From positions 2,561 to 22,911 of the forward strand of contig DBXB01000019.1 in NCBI GenBank assembly GCA_002309155.1: a stretch of 20,351 nt of DNA, written 5' to 3'. This stretch comes from Bacteroidales bacterium UBA1223 (GTDB taxonomy: Bacteria > Bacteroidota > Bacteroidia > Bacteroidales > P3). Every line of letters begins with the position of its first letter. Position 1 is the stretch's first letter. This document shows positions 12,420 through 20,351 of the stretch, one piece after another. Below the pieces are notes generated by a model. That model was not told where the DNA came from. It saw nothing but the letters and a program-made list of their open reading frames with translations, and did not search any database. Both the position numbers and the translations under genes were made by a program.

Positions 12420-15400
12420 ATGAAAAGTACATACAAGGTATTCAAAGATAATATCAAAACAATAACTGAATATTATCTTTTACTGGTTGAAGAGACGAAA
12501 TACGGTAAACTTGTGGGGAGCACCAACGAATGGTTGCTCGACAATTACTACATGATCAGTGAGCAGGAGAAACTCCTCTCTGGCGAGTTGCGTGGCTTGG
12601 AGAAAGGCAGCATGAGGGTGGATCACAAACGTGTGGAGCTTATCAGGGATTTGCTTACCGCATATCTAAAACGTTGCCACCATCAGATTGACAAAAGTCT
12701 GATGTTCAGATATCTGAGTCAGGTACAGGTCAAGCAGAACGACTACCTGAACTACTGCGAAGTGTGCGCCCTGCTCCCTATGCTTAAGGCTATACTCATC
12801 AGCGAGCTTGCCGCCTTGTGCAAAGAGATGAAGGAACAAGGCTCCTATCATTACTCACCCACCGACAGAGGTCTGGGCGACAAGGATTATCTGAACCGTA
12901 GTGCCGGTCAGAACCTTATGATGATGAACATCTTCAATTCCATGAAGAAACTCACCCGGCTTCCTATGGCAGAGTTGATTGACGGCGTGAGCTTCTCGGA
13001 GAGAATGCTTCGTGGCGAAAAAGCCGGCATGTACGACCAGATGTACGACAAGACTAAGGAGGACTACCGCACTATGATAGTGAGGAAGAGTCGGAAAAGC
13101 AAGGTGCGTGAGTATGAGCTGGTGAAACAGATTGTGGAGTCTGCCGACAAGAAAGGCGAGCATGTGGGTTGGCAGCTCTTCTCCGAAAAACGGTGGCAGT
13201 CACGCGCCCGCTGGTATACCGGCATCGTGGCTGTCGGCAGCCTTGCCCTCGCCACCCTGTCTGCTCTGGCAATCTCCAACTTCGAGTTCTACGTCTACGA
13301 CATAGCTATAGCACTGTTGCTGTGGATTCCCCTCAGCCAGCTGGTGATTGACCTGCTGAACAGACTGCTATACAAGATTCACAAACCTCGTGGCACTTTC
13401 AAAATCAAATTCAAAGACGGTCTCATTCCCAAGGAGTACGCCACCATGGTCATCATGCCGACCATTCTGAAGAACAAGGAGAAAACCGTTGAACTGCTCG
13501 AACAACTCGAGGTATACTATCTGTCGAACATAAACAGAGGCAACGGTCGTGAGGGCTTCAACGGCAACAACGGCCAGAACTTATTCTACACTCTTGTTGG
13601 CGACGCCGCCGCCTACTCACAGGCTGACGCCCCTTGGGATGACGAAGTGGTAGCCGCTGGTCTGGCGAAGGTCAAAGAACTCAACGAGAAATATGAGGCT
13701 CCCATCTTCAATTTCGTTTACCGCAAGAGGGCATGGAGCGAGGGCGAGCAGTGCTGGCTGGGATGGGAAAGGAAACGTGGCGCCATACTGCACCTCAACG
13801 ACCTGGTTCTTGGCAACAGCAGTGACAAGGAAGACGAGCAACGGTTCCGTGCCCAGACCATCTCGGAATGGAAGAAAGAGATGAAAGACTCGTTCATCAA
13901 ATATATCATCACCCTTGACACCGATACCGAGCTGGTGCTCTACTCGGCTCAGAAACTTATCGGTGCCATGGTGCATCCCCTGAACAGGCCTCAGCTCAGC
14001 GAAGACGGCAAGAAAGTTGTGAGAGGTTATGGCATCATGCAGCCTCGTGTCAATGTCGACGTAGAGGTGACCAACAAAAGCCGCTACGCACAGCTCTTCG
14101 CCGGTCTAGGCGGACTGGATGTATACACCTCCGCCAATTTCGAGCTCTATCAAGACATCTTCAATGAAGGCAGTTTCTGCGGAAAGGGTATCTACGACCT
14201 CGCCGTGTTTCAGAAAGTTCTGAAGGGTACCTTCCCTGACAACCTGATACTCAGCCACGACCTCATAGAGGGTTGCCACATCCGCTGCGGACTGATAAAC
14301 GATATCGAACTCTTCGACGACAATCCCTCCAACTATATTGACGACGCAAAACGTCACCACCGCTGGACTCGCGGCGACTGGCAAATCATCAGCTGGCTCG
14401 GCAAAAAGGTCAGAAACCAGGCCGGCGAGAAGGTGAAAAACCAAGTCAACACCATCGGGAAATGGAAAATCTTCGACAACCTGCGTAGAAGTGTTCTGAG
14501 TGCCGCTATCGTTATTGCAATATGGGCAGGATACCTACTCAACTATCTGTCTGACGGAGATGTCAACGGCATCTGGTTTGTGATTCTGTCGCTCATCGTC
14601 GTTGCCAGCCCGATAGTGTTTTTTATCATCGGCGAGATCACGACCCTGCCGAGGATTGAGAAACGCTACCGATACTACATGACACTGATGCGGGGCTTCA
14701 CCGTGATAATATACCGCAGTTTGGTCCAGTTCGCCCTGCTGCCCTACGAAGCCTGGATGTATGGCGACGCCCTGGTGAGAGCCTGCTACCGGATGTGGTT
14801 CAGCCATAAGAACCTGCTGAACTGGATAACCAGCGACGAAGCCTCCAAAGGCACCAAAGGAACTTTGGGCGAGTACCTCTCCAGATTCTGGTTTAACTAC
14901 GTTGCCACCGCAATCTTGATTGTTTTAGGAATAGCCGGAGTGGAGACTGTGGCAGGATGGATAGGCATCCTTTTCTGTGTGATGGCATGGTGCGGAGCTC
15001 CGTTCCTCATGCACTGGCTCGGAAAGAAGTTCCCCCAGAACAAGAAAAACCTTTCCACTGAGGAGAACGAGGAGATTCGTCAACTCGCCAAGTCGACATG
15101 GAACTTCTTCGACACCCAGATTACCGAAGAGAACAACTGGCTGGTCCCCGACAACTACCAGCTGAACCGTGAGAAAAAGGCCGACTACAAGACCTCGCCG
15201 ACGAATATCGGTTTCTCGCTGACCGCGGTGGTCAGCGCCTCACAGCTCGGCTTTATTGACCATAAGGAAGCCGTGAAACGGATGAGTCACATCATAGACA
15301 CGGTGATAAGCCTCGAGAAATGGCATGGACACCTCTTCAACTGGTATGACATCCACACCCTCAAAGCTCTGCCCAATTTCTTCATCTCCACATGCGATTC

Positions 15401-18400
15401 GGGCAACTTCGTGGCCTGTCTTAATGTCGTTAAAGGATACCTGAAGAATCATCTCGCCGACGACCCCGATAACCATAATGCCGACCTCCTCGCAAAAGTC
15501 CAGCGATTGATAGAAAACACAGATTTCAGCAAACTCTATAATGCCGAACTGGATGTCTTCAGTATCGGATTCGACTACGGCATTCAGGCCCTTCTCCCCT
15601 ACCACTACAACAACTTCGCCTCCGAAGCGCGCCTCACCAGCTTCCTAACCATCTCGCAGGGCGACGTACCCTACAAGCACTGGTTCTGTCTCGACAAGAC
15701 CTTGGTACAATACAAAGGATACAAAGGTGTCGCCTCGTGGTACGGAACACTCTTCGAGTATTTTATGCCATTCATCTTCCTCCCCACATACAAGCACACC
15801 CTCATGGACGAGACCTACAGTTTCGCCATACGAGCCCAGAAAGCCTTTATCCGCAACTCAAAATTCGAGAACCACAGCTCCAAAGAGATGCCGTGGGGCA
15901 TCTCCGAGACGGCATACAACGAACTCGACGACGCCCAGAACTACAAATACCATGCTTTCGGAGTCCCCTATCTGAAATTCCAGAACACCACGCCGGACCG
16001 CATCGTCATCTCGCCCTACAGTTCACTGATGACCATATCTGTCGACGACAAGAGCGTGTACAACAACCTCACAAAACTGAAACGACTGGGCATGATGGAT
16101 AACGACGGCATGGGACTCTTCGAGAGCTATGACGACGAGGACCATGTGGTAGTGAAGGCTCATTATGCCCACCATCAAGGCATGATTCTGGCTTCTCTCA
16201 CTAACTATCTAGCCGATTTCTGCCTGCAGAAATACTTTATGAACGATCCCCTGATGCAGTCGATGGAGACCCTGCTCAAAGAGAAGGCACAGGTCAAACC
16301 ATATATCGACCTCAAGGTCACTCGCTACAAACGCTACCGTTATGCCAAGGTTGAGACTGAGAGTGACGCCCGCGACTTTGACGGCATCGCCAACGTTCCG
16401 GAGATTGGCGTGGTGAGCAACGGCCAGTACACCGTGCTGATGAACGACCGTGGCAGCGGCTTCTCCAGATACAAGAACATCATGCTGAACCGCTATCGCA
16501 AGATTAGCGCAGACCATTACGGCTTATACCTCTATATCCGCAACCTCCACACCGACAAGCTGTGGAGCGCCACCTACTCTCCCCTCGACGTCATGCCCGA
16601 AAACTATCATGTGAGTTTCGCCAGCGACAAAATCAAGTACTCACGCACCGACGACGGCATCATCACACAGAGCGAAATCACAGTCATGAAAGAGCGCAGC
16701 GCCGAAATCAGACGGTACACCTTCACCAACACCAACGCAACTGATGTCGACATCGAGATAACCACCTACGGTGAAGTGGTCCTCGCCAGCAGTGCCGAAG
16801 ATGAGAGCCACCGCGTCTTCAACGGCATGAAGATTCTCTCTGAATATGACGCAGAGCATGCCTCGCTCATCTTCAGCCGTCCCGACAGCAGAGGCAACAG
16901 GAACTATCTGCTCCACAGACTATGGAGCGACAACCGCACGTCAGACCAACACGACAACCAGTTGGTGGAATACGAGACTTCCCGTCTGCGGTTCTTGGGA
17001 CGTGGAGGCAGTCTGCGCCACGCCGACACCATCGAGAGCCACCGTACTCTTAGCGGGACTGTCGGCACCACCCTCGACCCTGTCATGAGCATGAGGACAC
17101 GTCTCCATATCGAAGCCGGCAAACAAGCCGAGGCTTACGTTATTACTGGTTTCGCCAAAGCACGTGAACAGCTTCTCCAACTTGTGGAACAATATAAGAC
17201 CGCCATGGATGTGGAGCATGTCTTCAAGACCGCTTCGGTCTTCAACAATATGCGTACCAGCATGTCCCTGCTCAAAGGTTCGCAGATGCGTCTCTACTGT
17301 AATATAGCCAAATACATGGCTCAGACCTCCACCCTTGGCAACGACCGACAACCCATCCTTGCCAAAAACACTCTGTCGCAGAGCGGCCTCTGGCGTTTCG
17401 GCATCAGTGGCGACATCGCCATCCTGCTCATGGAGATAAACAGCATGGAACGCTCTGGATTCGCCAAAGAGATGTTGCGCGCCTTCGAATATTTCAAAGT
17501 CCACGGATTGAATCTCGACCTGGTATTTATTAATGACGCCAACGAGCGTGAACGAGAAGGTCTGACTCATTTCATACGCAACATGGCAAACACCGAGCAC
17601 CTATGGGCTCCCCACAGCGACATAGGTCAGGTGTTTGTTCTCGACGGCAACGATGTCAGAGATGAAGAACGCATCTTACTCCACACCGTCGCACGCCTCT
17701 CCTTCAACACCAGCGAAGGACTGTCAATCGAGCAGCAGTTGCAAAAACTGGAAGACGCCAACCAGCACTATCAGGACAAGATTGAATATCCTGTGAAGAA
17801 AAGCAAGAGGGAGTTCAGAGTATGGAGTGATCTGGAATACTACAACCAGTATGGCGGTTTTGATCGCAACGGTCTGGACTACGTGGTCACCAACACCAAC
17901 ACCCCCATGCCATGGGTCAACGTGATAGCCAACCCCTCATTCGGTTGCGTGGTGAGCAGTACCATGGCGGGATTCACATTCGCCCACAACGCTCAGCAAT
18001 TTAAACTTACAGGCTGGAGCAACGACATAGTGAGAGACAACGCCAGCGAGATGCTGCTTATCGACAAGGAGCAGTTCATGCCCGCCACAGCCCGTCACGG
18101 ACAAGGTTGGTCGGCTTTCGACGCTGACTACGACGACATGACCGTCGGAGTGCGTGTCTTTGTCTCTTGCGACAAGTCGGAGAAATACTACCAAATCAAG
18201 GTCTCGAACAAAAACGACGACACACGGAAAGTGCAGCTTGATATGGTATATAAACTGGTGTTGGGAATGAGCGAGGAACAAACAGCCCGTTATCTCTATT
18301 CAGAGTGGGATGCAGAGAGCAACAGTCTGAAGGTGAGAAATTGCTATCATTCCATCTACCACGACCATACCGTCCAACTTACCGCCACAGAGCCTCTCAC

Positions 18401-20084
18401 CGACATCTCACTCAACTATCCAAACCGCAAGCGTCTTGGTCTCACCGTCGAGATTCCTGCTCACGCCGACAAGGAGATAGCCTTCATCATCGCGGAATAC
18501 GGTCCGGAAGAAAAAATCCGAACAGCTCTATCTCTCTCTGAAATCAATCAAGAATTCGAACGGGTCAACACCTTCTGGGAGGACAAGCTCACTCATATCC
18601 AAGTCGAGACTCCCGACCGTAGCTTCGACCACATGCTTAACCGCTGGTATCTCTACCAGGTCTACGCATCACGCCTCTTCGCCCGTGCCGGCTTCTACCA
18701 GGTTGGTGGCGCCACTGGCTTCAGAGACCAGCTACAGGATGTGATGAGTGTTCTCTACAGCGATCCCGACTACACACGGCGACAGATCTTAGACCACGCC
18801 TGCCATCAGTTTGCCGAAGGCGATGTGCTCCATTGGTGGCATGAGAGTCTGAAGATGGGAGCCCGCACCACCTTCAGCGACGACTATCTATGGCTTGTTT
18901 ATGTCACCTACCAGTATGTGATGGTGACCGGCGACCGTCAGATTCTCAATGTCATGGTGCCCTTCTGTCAGGCCGAGCCACTGGCTCCGGGCGAGGCAGA
19001 GCGCGGCATGAACTACAGATCGTCAACAGCTCTCGCCGACGGCGACCAACCTGACACATCATTCGAATACGCAACACTCTACGAACACCTGCGACGCTCC
19101 ATGAACCGAGGCATGACCCGTACCGGCCGACACGGTCTGCCGTTGATGGGTTGTGGCGATTGGAACGACGGCATGTCGACTGTCGGCGTGGAAGGTAAAG
19201 GAGAGAGTGTATGGGTAGGATTCTTCCTCGTCGACTTGACGACGAAGATGGAGCAGCTGACCCAACTCGCCGAGAATGCCGACCTCGCCTACTGCGAAGA
19301 GTTGTCGTCCTACAGGAAGAGAGTCACCGACGCCATCCAGTCTTCGGCATGGGACGGAGCATGGTTCCTAAGAGCATACTACGACAACGGCGACCCAATG
19401 GGAAGCAGAAACAACACCGAATGCCAGATCGACCTTATCAGTCAGGCATGGAGCATCCTCACCGATGTCGCCACCGACAAACAGAAAGAGTCGGTGATGC
19501 GGGAGACAGACGCCCGTCTGGTGAACCGCGAGCACGAGATTATCCAGCTTCTGACACCAGCATTCCAGCAGTCGCAACCGTCGCCGGGATATATAATGAA
19601 TTATCCCGTGGGCGTGCGTGAGAATGGCGGACAGTACACACATGGCGCCATGTGGTACATCATGGCTCAGATCAAAGAGGGTCGCTACGATATGGCCTAC
19701 TTCCTCTATTCGCTCATCAACCCCATCCACCGCACGCAGACGCTCTCCAATGTGCTCAAGTACAAAGTCGAGCCCTACTGCATTGCCGCAGACATCTACA
19801 GCAATCCCCAGCATCCAGGTCGCGGAGGTTGGACATGGTACACAGGTTCGGCATCATGGGCCTACAAGACCGGCATAGAGAACATTCTGGGCTTGCAGAA
19901 ACAGGGCGACAAACTCACCATCACACCCCACATTCCATCAGAATGGGATCACTTCACCATCCGTTACCGTTACGGCAAGACGGTGTATGTCATACGCCAC
20001 ACCCGCACTGCCTCAAACTCCGGCAACCAAACCACAACAATCACACTTGTCGACGACGGTCAAGATCACGAAATTGCAGTTTAA
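12420..20084 (+). CDS. ndvB: Cyclic beta-1,2-glucan synthase (GT84-GH189-GH94)
   Basis: This giant inner-membrane enzyme (2554 residues) should build cyclic beta-1,2-glucan from UDP-glucose. Order of parts: a cytoplasmic N-terminal region (1-264); membrane segments at about 266-318, 692-738 and 827-868; and between them the GT84 glycosyltransferase with D500-T-D502, EGSFCGKGIYD (583-593), SHDLIEG (D614, E617) and RWTRGDWQ (648-655). A middle domain (about 925-1260) starts at TSPTNIG and carries WGISE (E1163), GLFE (E1235) and HYAHHQGM; it corresponds to the GH189 transglycosylase that closes the ring, with the two Glu as candidate catalytic residues. The C-terminal GH94 phosphorylase-like domain has GFRDQLQD (D2103), RTTFSDDYLWL and GDWND, whose D2250 is the expected general acid. 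Brucella and Agrobacterium enzymes are about 2800 residues. The start at 12420 removes 27 codons that overlap the promoter. No ndvA-type exporter is adjacent. Confidence 0.93.
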   Translation: MKSTYKVFKDNIKTITEYYLLLVEETKYGKLVGSTNEWLLDNYYMISEQEKLLSGELRGLEKGSMRVDHKRVELIRDLLTAYLKRCHHQIDKSLMFRYLSQVQVKQNDYLNYCEVCALLPMLKAILISELAALCKEMKEQGSYHYSPTDRGLGDKDYLNRSAGQNLMMMNIFNSMKKLTRLPMAELIDGVSFSERMLRGEKAGMYDQMYDKTKEDYRTMIVRKSRKSKVREYELVKQIVESADKKGEHVGWQLFSEKRWQSRARWYTGIVAVGSLALATLSALAISNFEFYVYDIAIALLLWIPLSQLVIDLLNRLLYKIHKPRGTFKIKFKDGLIPKEYATMVIMPTILKNKEKTVELLEQLEVYYLSNINRGNGREGFNGNNGQNLFYTLVGDAAAYSQADAPWDDEVVAAGLAKVKELNEKYEAPIFNFVYRKRAWSEGEQCWLGWERKRGAILHLNDLVLGNSSDKEDEQRFRAQTISEWKKEMKDSFIKYIITLDTDTELVLYSAQKLIGAMVHPLNRPQLSEDGKKVVRGYGIMQPRVNVDVEVTNKSRYAQLFAGLGGLDVYTSANFELYQDIFNEGSFCGKGIYDLAVFQKVLKGTFPDNLILSHDLIEGCHIRCGLINDIELFDDNPSNYIDDAKRHHRWTRGDWQIISWLGKKVRNQAGEKVKNQVNTIGKWKIFDNLRRSVLSAAIVIAIWAGYLLNYLSDGDVNGIWFVILSLIVVASPIVFFIIGEITTLPRIEKRYRYYMTLMRGFTVIIYRSLVQFALLPYEAWMYGDALVRACYRMWFSHKNLLNWITSDEASKGTKGTLGEYLSRFWFNYVATAILIVLGIAGVETVAGWIGILFCVMAWCGAPFLMHWLGKKFPQNKKNLSTEENEEIRQLAKSTWNFFDTQITEENNWLVPDNYQLNREKKADYKTSPTNIGFSLTAVVSASQLGFIDHKEAVKRMSHIIDTVISLEKWHGHLFNWYDIHTLKALPNFFISTCDSGNFVACLNVVKGYLKNHLADDPDNHNADLLAKVQRLIENTDFSKLYNAELDVFSIGFDYGIQALLPYHYNNFASEARLTSFLTISQGDVPYKHWFCLDKTLVQYKGYKGVASWYGTLFEYFMPFIFLPTYKHTLMDETYSFAIRAQKAFIRNSKFENHSSKEMPWGISETAYNELDDAQNYKYHAFGVPYLKFQNTTPDRIVISPYSSLMTISVDDKSVYNNLTKLKRLGMMDNDGMGLFESYDDEDHVVVKAHYAHHQGMILASLTNYLADFCLQKYFMNDPLMQSMETLLKEKAQVKPYIDLKVTRYKRYRYAKVETESDARDFDGIANVPEIGVVSNGQYTVLMNDRGSGFSRYKNIMLNRYRKISADHYGLYLYIRNLHTDKLWSATYSPLDVMPENYHVSFASDKIKYSRTDDGIITQSEITVMKERSAEIRRYTFTNTNATDVDIEITTYGEVVLASSAEDESHRVFNGMKILSEYDAEHASLIFSRPDSRGNRNYLLHRLWSDNRTSDQHDNQLVEYETSRLRFLGRGGSLRHADTIESHRTLSGTVGTTLDPVMSMRTRLHIEAGKQAEAYVITGFAKAREQLLQLVEQYKTAMDVEHVFKTASVFNNMRTSMSLLKGSQMRLYCNIAKYMAQTSTLGNDRQPILAKNTLSQSGLWRFGISGDIAILLMEINSMERSGFAKEMLRAFEYFKVHGLNLDLVFINDANEREREGLTHFIRNMANTEHLWAPHSDIGQVFVLDGNDVRDEERILLHTVARLSFNTSEGLSIEQQLQKLEDANQHYQDKIEYPVKKSKREFRVWSDLEYYNQYGGFDRNGLDYVVTNTNTPMPWVNVIANPSFGCVVSSTMAGFTFAHNAQQFKLTGWSNDIVRDNASEMLLIDKEQFMPATARHGQGWSAFDADYDDMTVGVRVFVSCDKSEKYYQIKVSNKNDDTRKVQLDMVYKLVLGMSEEQTARYLYSEWDAESNSLKVRNCYHSIYHDHTVQLTATEPLTDISLNYPNRKRLGLTVEIPAHADKEIAFIIAEYGPEEKIRTALSLSEINQEFERVNTFWEDKLTHIQVETPDRSFDHMLNRWYLYQVYASRLFARAGFYQVGGATGFRDQLQDVMSVLYSDPDYTRRQILDHACHQFAEGDVLHWWHESLKMGARTTFSDDYLWLVYVTYQYVMVTGDRQILNVMVPFCQAEPLAPGEAERGMNYRSSTALADGDQPDTSFEYATLYEHLRRSMNRGMTRTGRHGLPLMGCGDWNDGMSTVGVEGKGESVWVGFFLVDLTTKMEQLTQLAENADLAYCEELSSYRKRVTDAIQSSAWDGAWFLRAYYDNGDPMGSRNNTECQIDLISQAWSILTDVATDKQKESVMRETDARLVNREHEIIQLLTPAFQQSQPSPGYIMNYPVGVRENGGQYTHGAMWYIMAQIKEGRYDMAYFLYSLINPIHRTQTLSNVLKYKVEPYCIAADIYSNPQHPGRGGWTWYTGSASWAYKTGIENILGLQKQGDKLTITPHIPSEWDHFTIRYRYGKTVYVIRHTRTASNSGNQTTTITLVDDGQDHEIAV

Positions 20085-20215
20085 AGTATAAAGTTTAAAG
20101 GTTAAAGGTTAAAGAGTTTTTCGTTATTACTTTATATCGTCATCACGATTTAACACCTTAACATCTTAATACCTTAACATCTTAACAATTAAACAATCAA
20201 CAATTAAACAAAATA
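20085..20215. repeat. AT-rich low-complexity repeats 3' of the glucan synthase
   Basis: GTTTAAAGGTTAAAGGTTAA-type heptamers (about 20089-20115) are followed by two tandem 16-nt units ACCTTAACATCTTAAT/C (20155-20170, 20171-20186) and then two copies of AACAATTAAACAA (20184-20196, 20199-20211). The left TTAAAGG and right CCTTAA blocks are imperfectly complementary and could fold together. No gene is seen here. Confidence 0.65.
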
Positions 20216-20245
20216 AAAGGGTATTGTCCAAGAACAATACCCTTT
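20216..20245. terminator. Bidirectional intrinsic terminator
   Basis: A perfect 12-bp stem (20216-20227 with 20234-20245, AAAGGGTATTGT paired with ACAATACCCTTT) has a 6-nt loop. On the plus strand GTTTTTGT follows; on the minus strand TTTTATTTTG follows. It is placed between the convergent ends of the glucan synthase and the gene at 20274. Confidence 0.85.
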
Positions 20246-20273
20246 GTTTTTGTAGTTATTTCAACTAACGGTG

Positions 20274-20351
20274 TCAGACCTCCCAGGTGTCGCCACTGTT
20301 GAGCAGGTCATCGACACATTTGTATTTGCCGTTGGCCATCTGCTCGTCCAT
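20274..20351 (-). CDS. 3' end of a gene running off the window
   Basis: The last 25 codons and TGA stop of a minus-strand gene are present. They begin with an ATG at the window edge (MDEQMANGKYKCVDDLLN) and end in SGDTWEV. It is not possible to tell whether that Met is the start or internal; internal is more likely, because a 25-residue gene backed by its own strong terminator would be unusual. The stop lies 28 nt from the bidirectional terminator stem, in a convergent arrangement with the glucan synthase. The residues are soluble in character, and I do not recognise the family from this fragment. Confidence 0.6.
   Translation of the reverse strand: MDEQMANGKYKCVDDLLNSGDTWEV

Overview
The window looks like a chromosomal stretch from a Bacteroidales bacterium, plausibly Prevotella-like from the gut or rumen. 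Four genes or operons are preceded by a textbook Bacteroidetes promoter (TTTG, exactly 19 nt, then TAnnTTTG). There is a TonB-dependent receptor, most starts lack a Shine-Dalgarno sequence, and intergenic regions carry AT-rich TTAAAGG/CCTTAAC-type repeats. No tRNA, rRNA, insertion sequence, integrase or CRISPR array was seen.

Layout. (1) 28-868, minus: a MntA/HepT-type (nucleotidyltransferase/HEPN RNase) toxin-antitoxin pair with its own promoter. (2) 1028-3838, minus: a compact unit of sstT (Na+/serine-threonine symporter), a tRNA-dihydrouridine synthase and a small outer-membrane beta-barrel protein. (3) 4259-9664, minus: eight mostly unrecognised genes that appear to be read from one strong promoter at 9634-9664. 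They encode a GNAT-like protein, two unknowns, a stand-alone truncated DnaB-type ATPase lacking its catalytic glutamate, another unknown, a 58-residue Cse60-like protein, a WG-repeat-like protein and an HExxH zincin-like protein. GC-rich and AT-rich genes alternate, which suggests a mosaic accessory island. (4) 9761-12334, minus: a His/Cys-rich secreted small protein and a TonB receptor with a CQNC plug motif and a His-rich loop, probably a transition-metal uptake pair. A 9-nt tandem repeat lies in the leader between them. (5) 12361-20084, plus: a giant gene of 2554 residues for a cyclic beta-1,2-glucan synthase (GT84, GH189-like and GH94 modules), divergently transcribed from the metal-uptake pair. 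(6) 20085-20351: low-complexity AT repeats, a bidirectional terminator and the 3' end of a convergent minus-strand gene.

Two near-identical copies of a ~108-bp palindromic element (921-1028 and 4108-4216) lie immediately 3' of minus-strand units 2 and 3, in the same orientation relative to transcription.

The best candidates for something undescribed are the eight-gene unit in 4259-9606, the HEPN toxin with a nuclease-style C-terminal tail, the repeated 3' element, and the presence of cyclic beta-1,2-glucan synthase in this lineage. All functional calls rest on motif reading by eye; no database search was possible.
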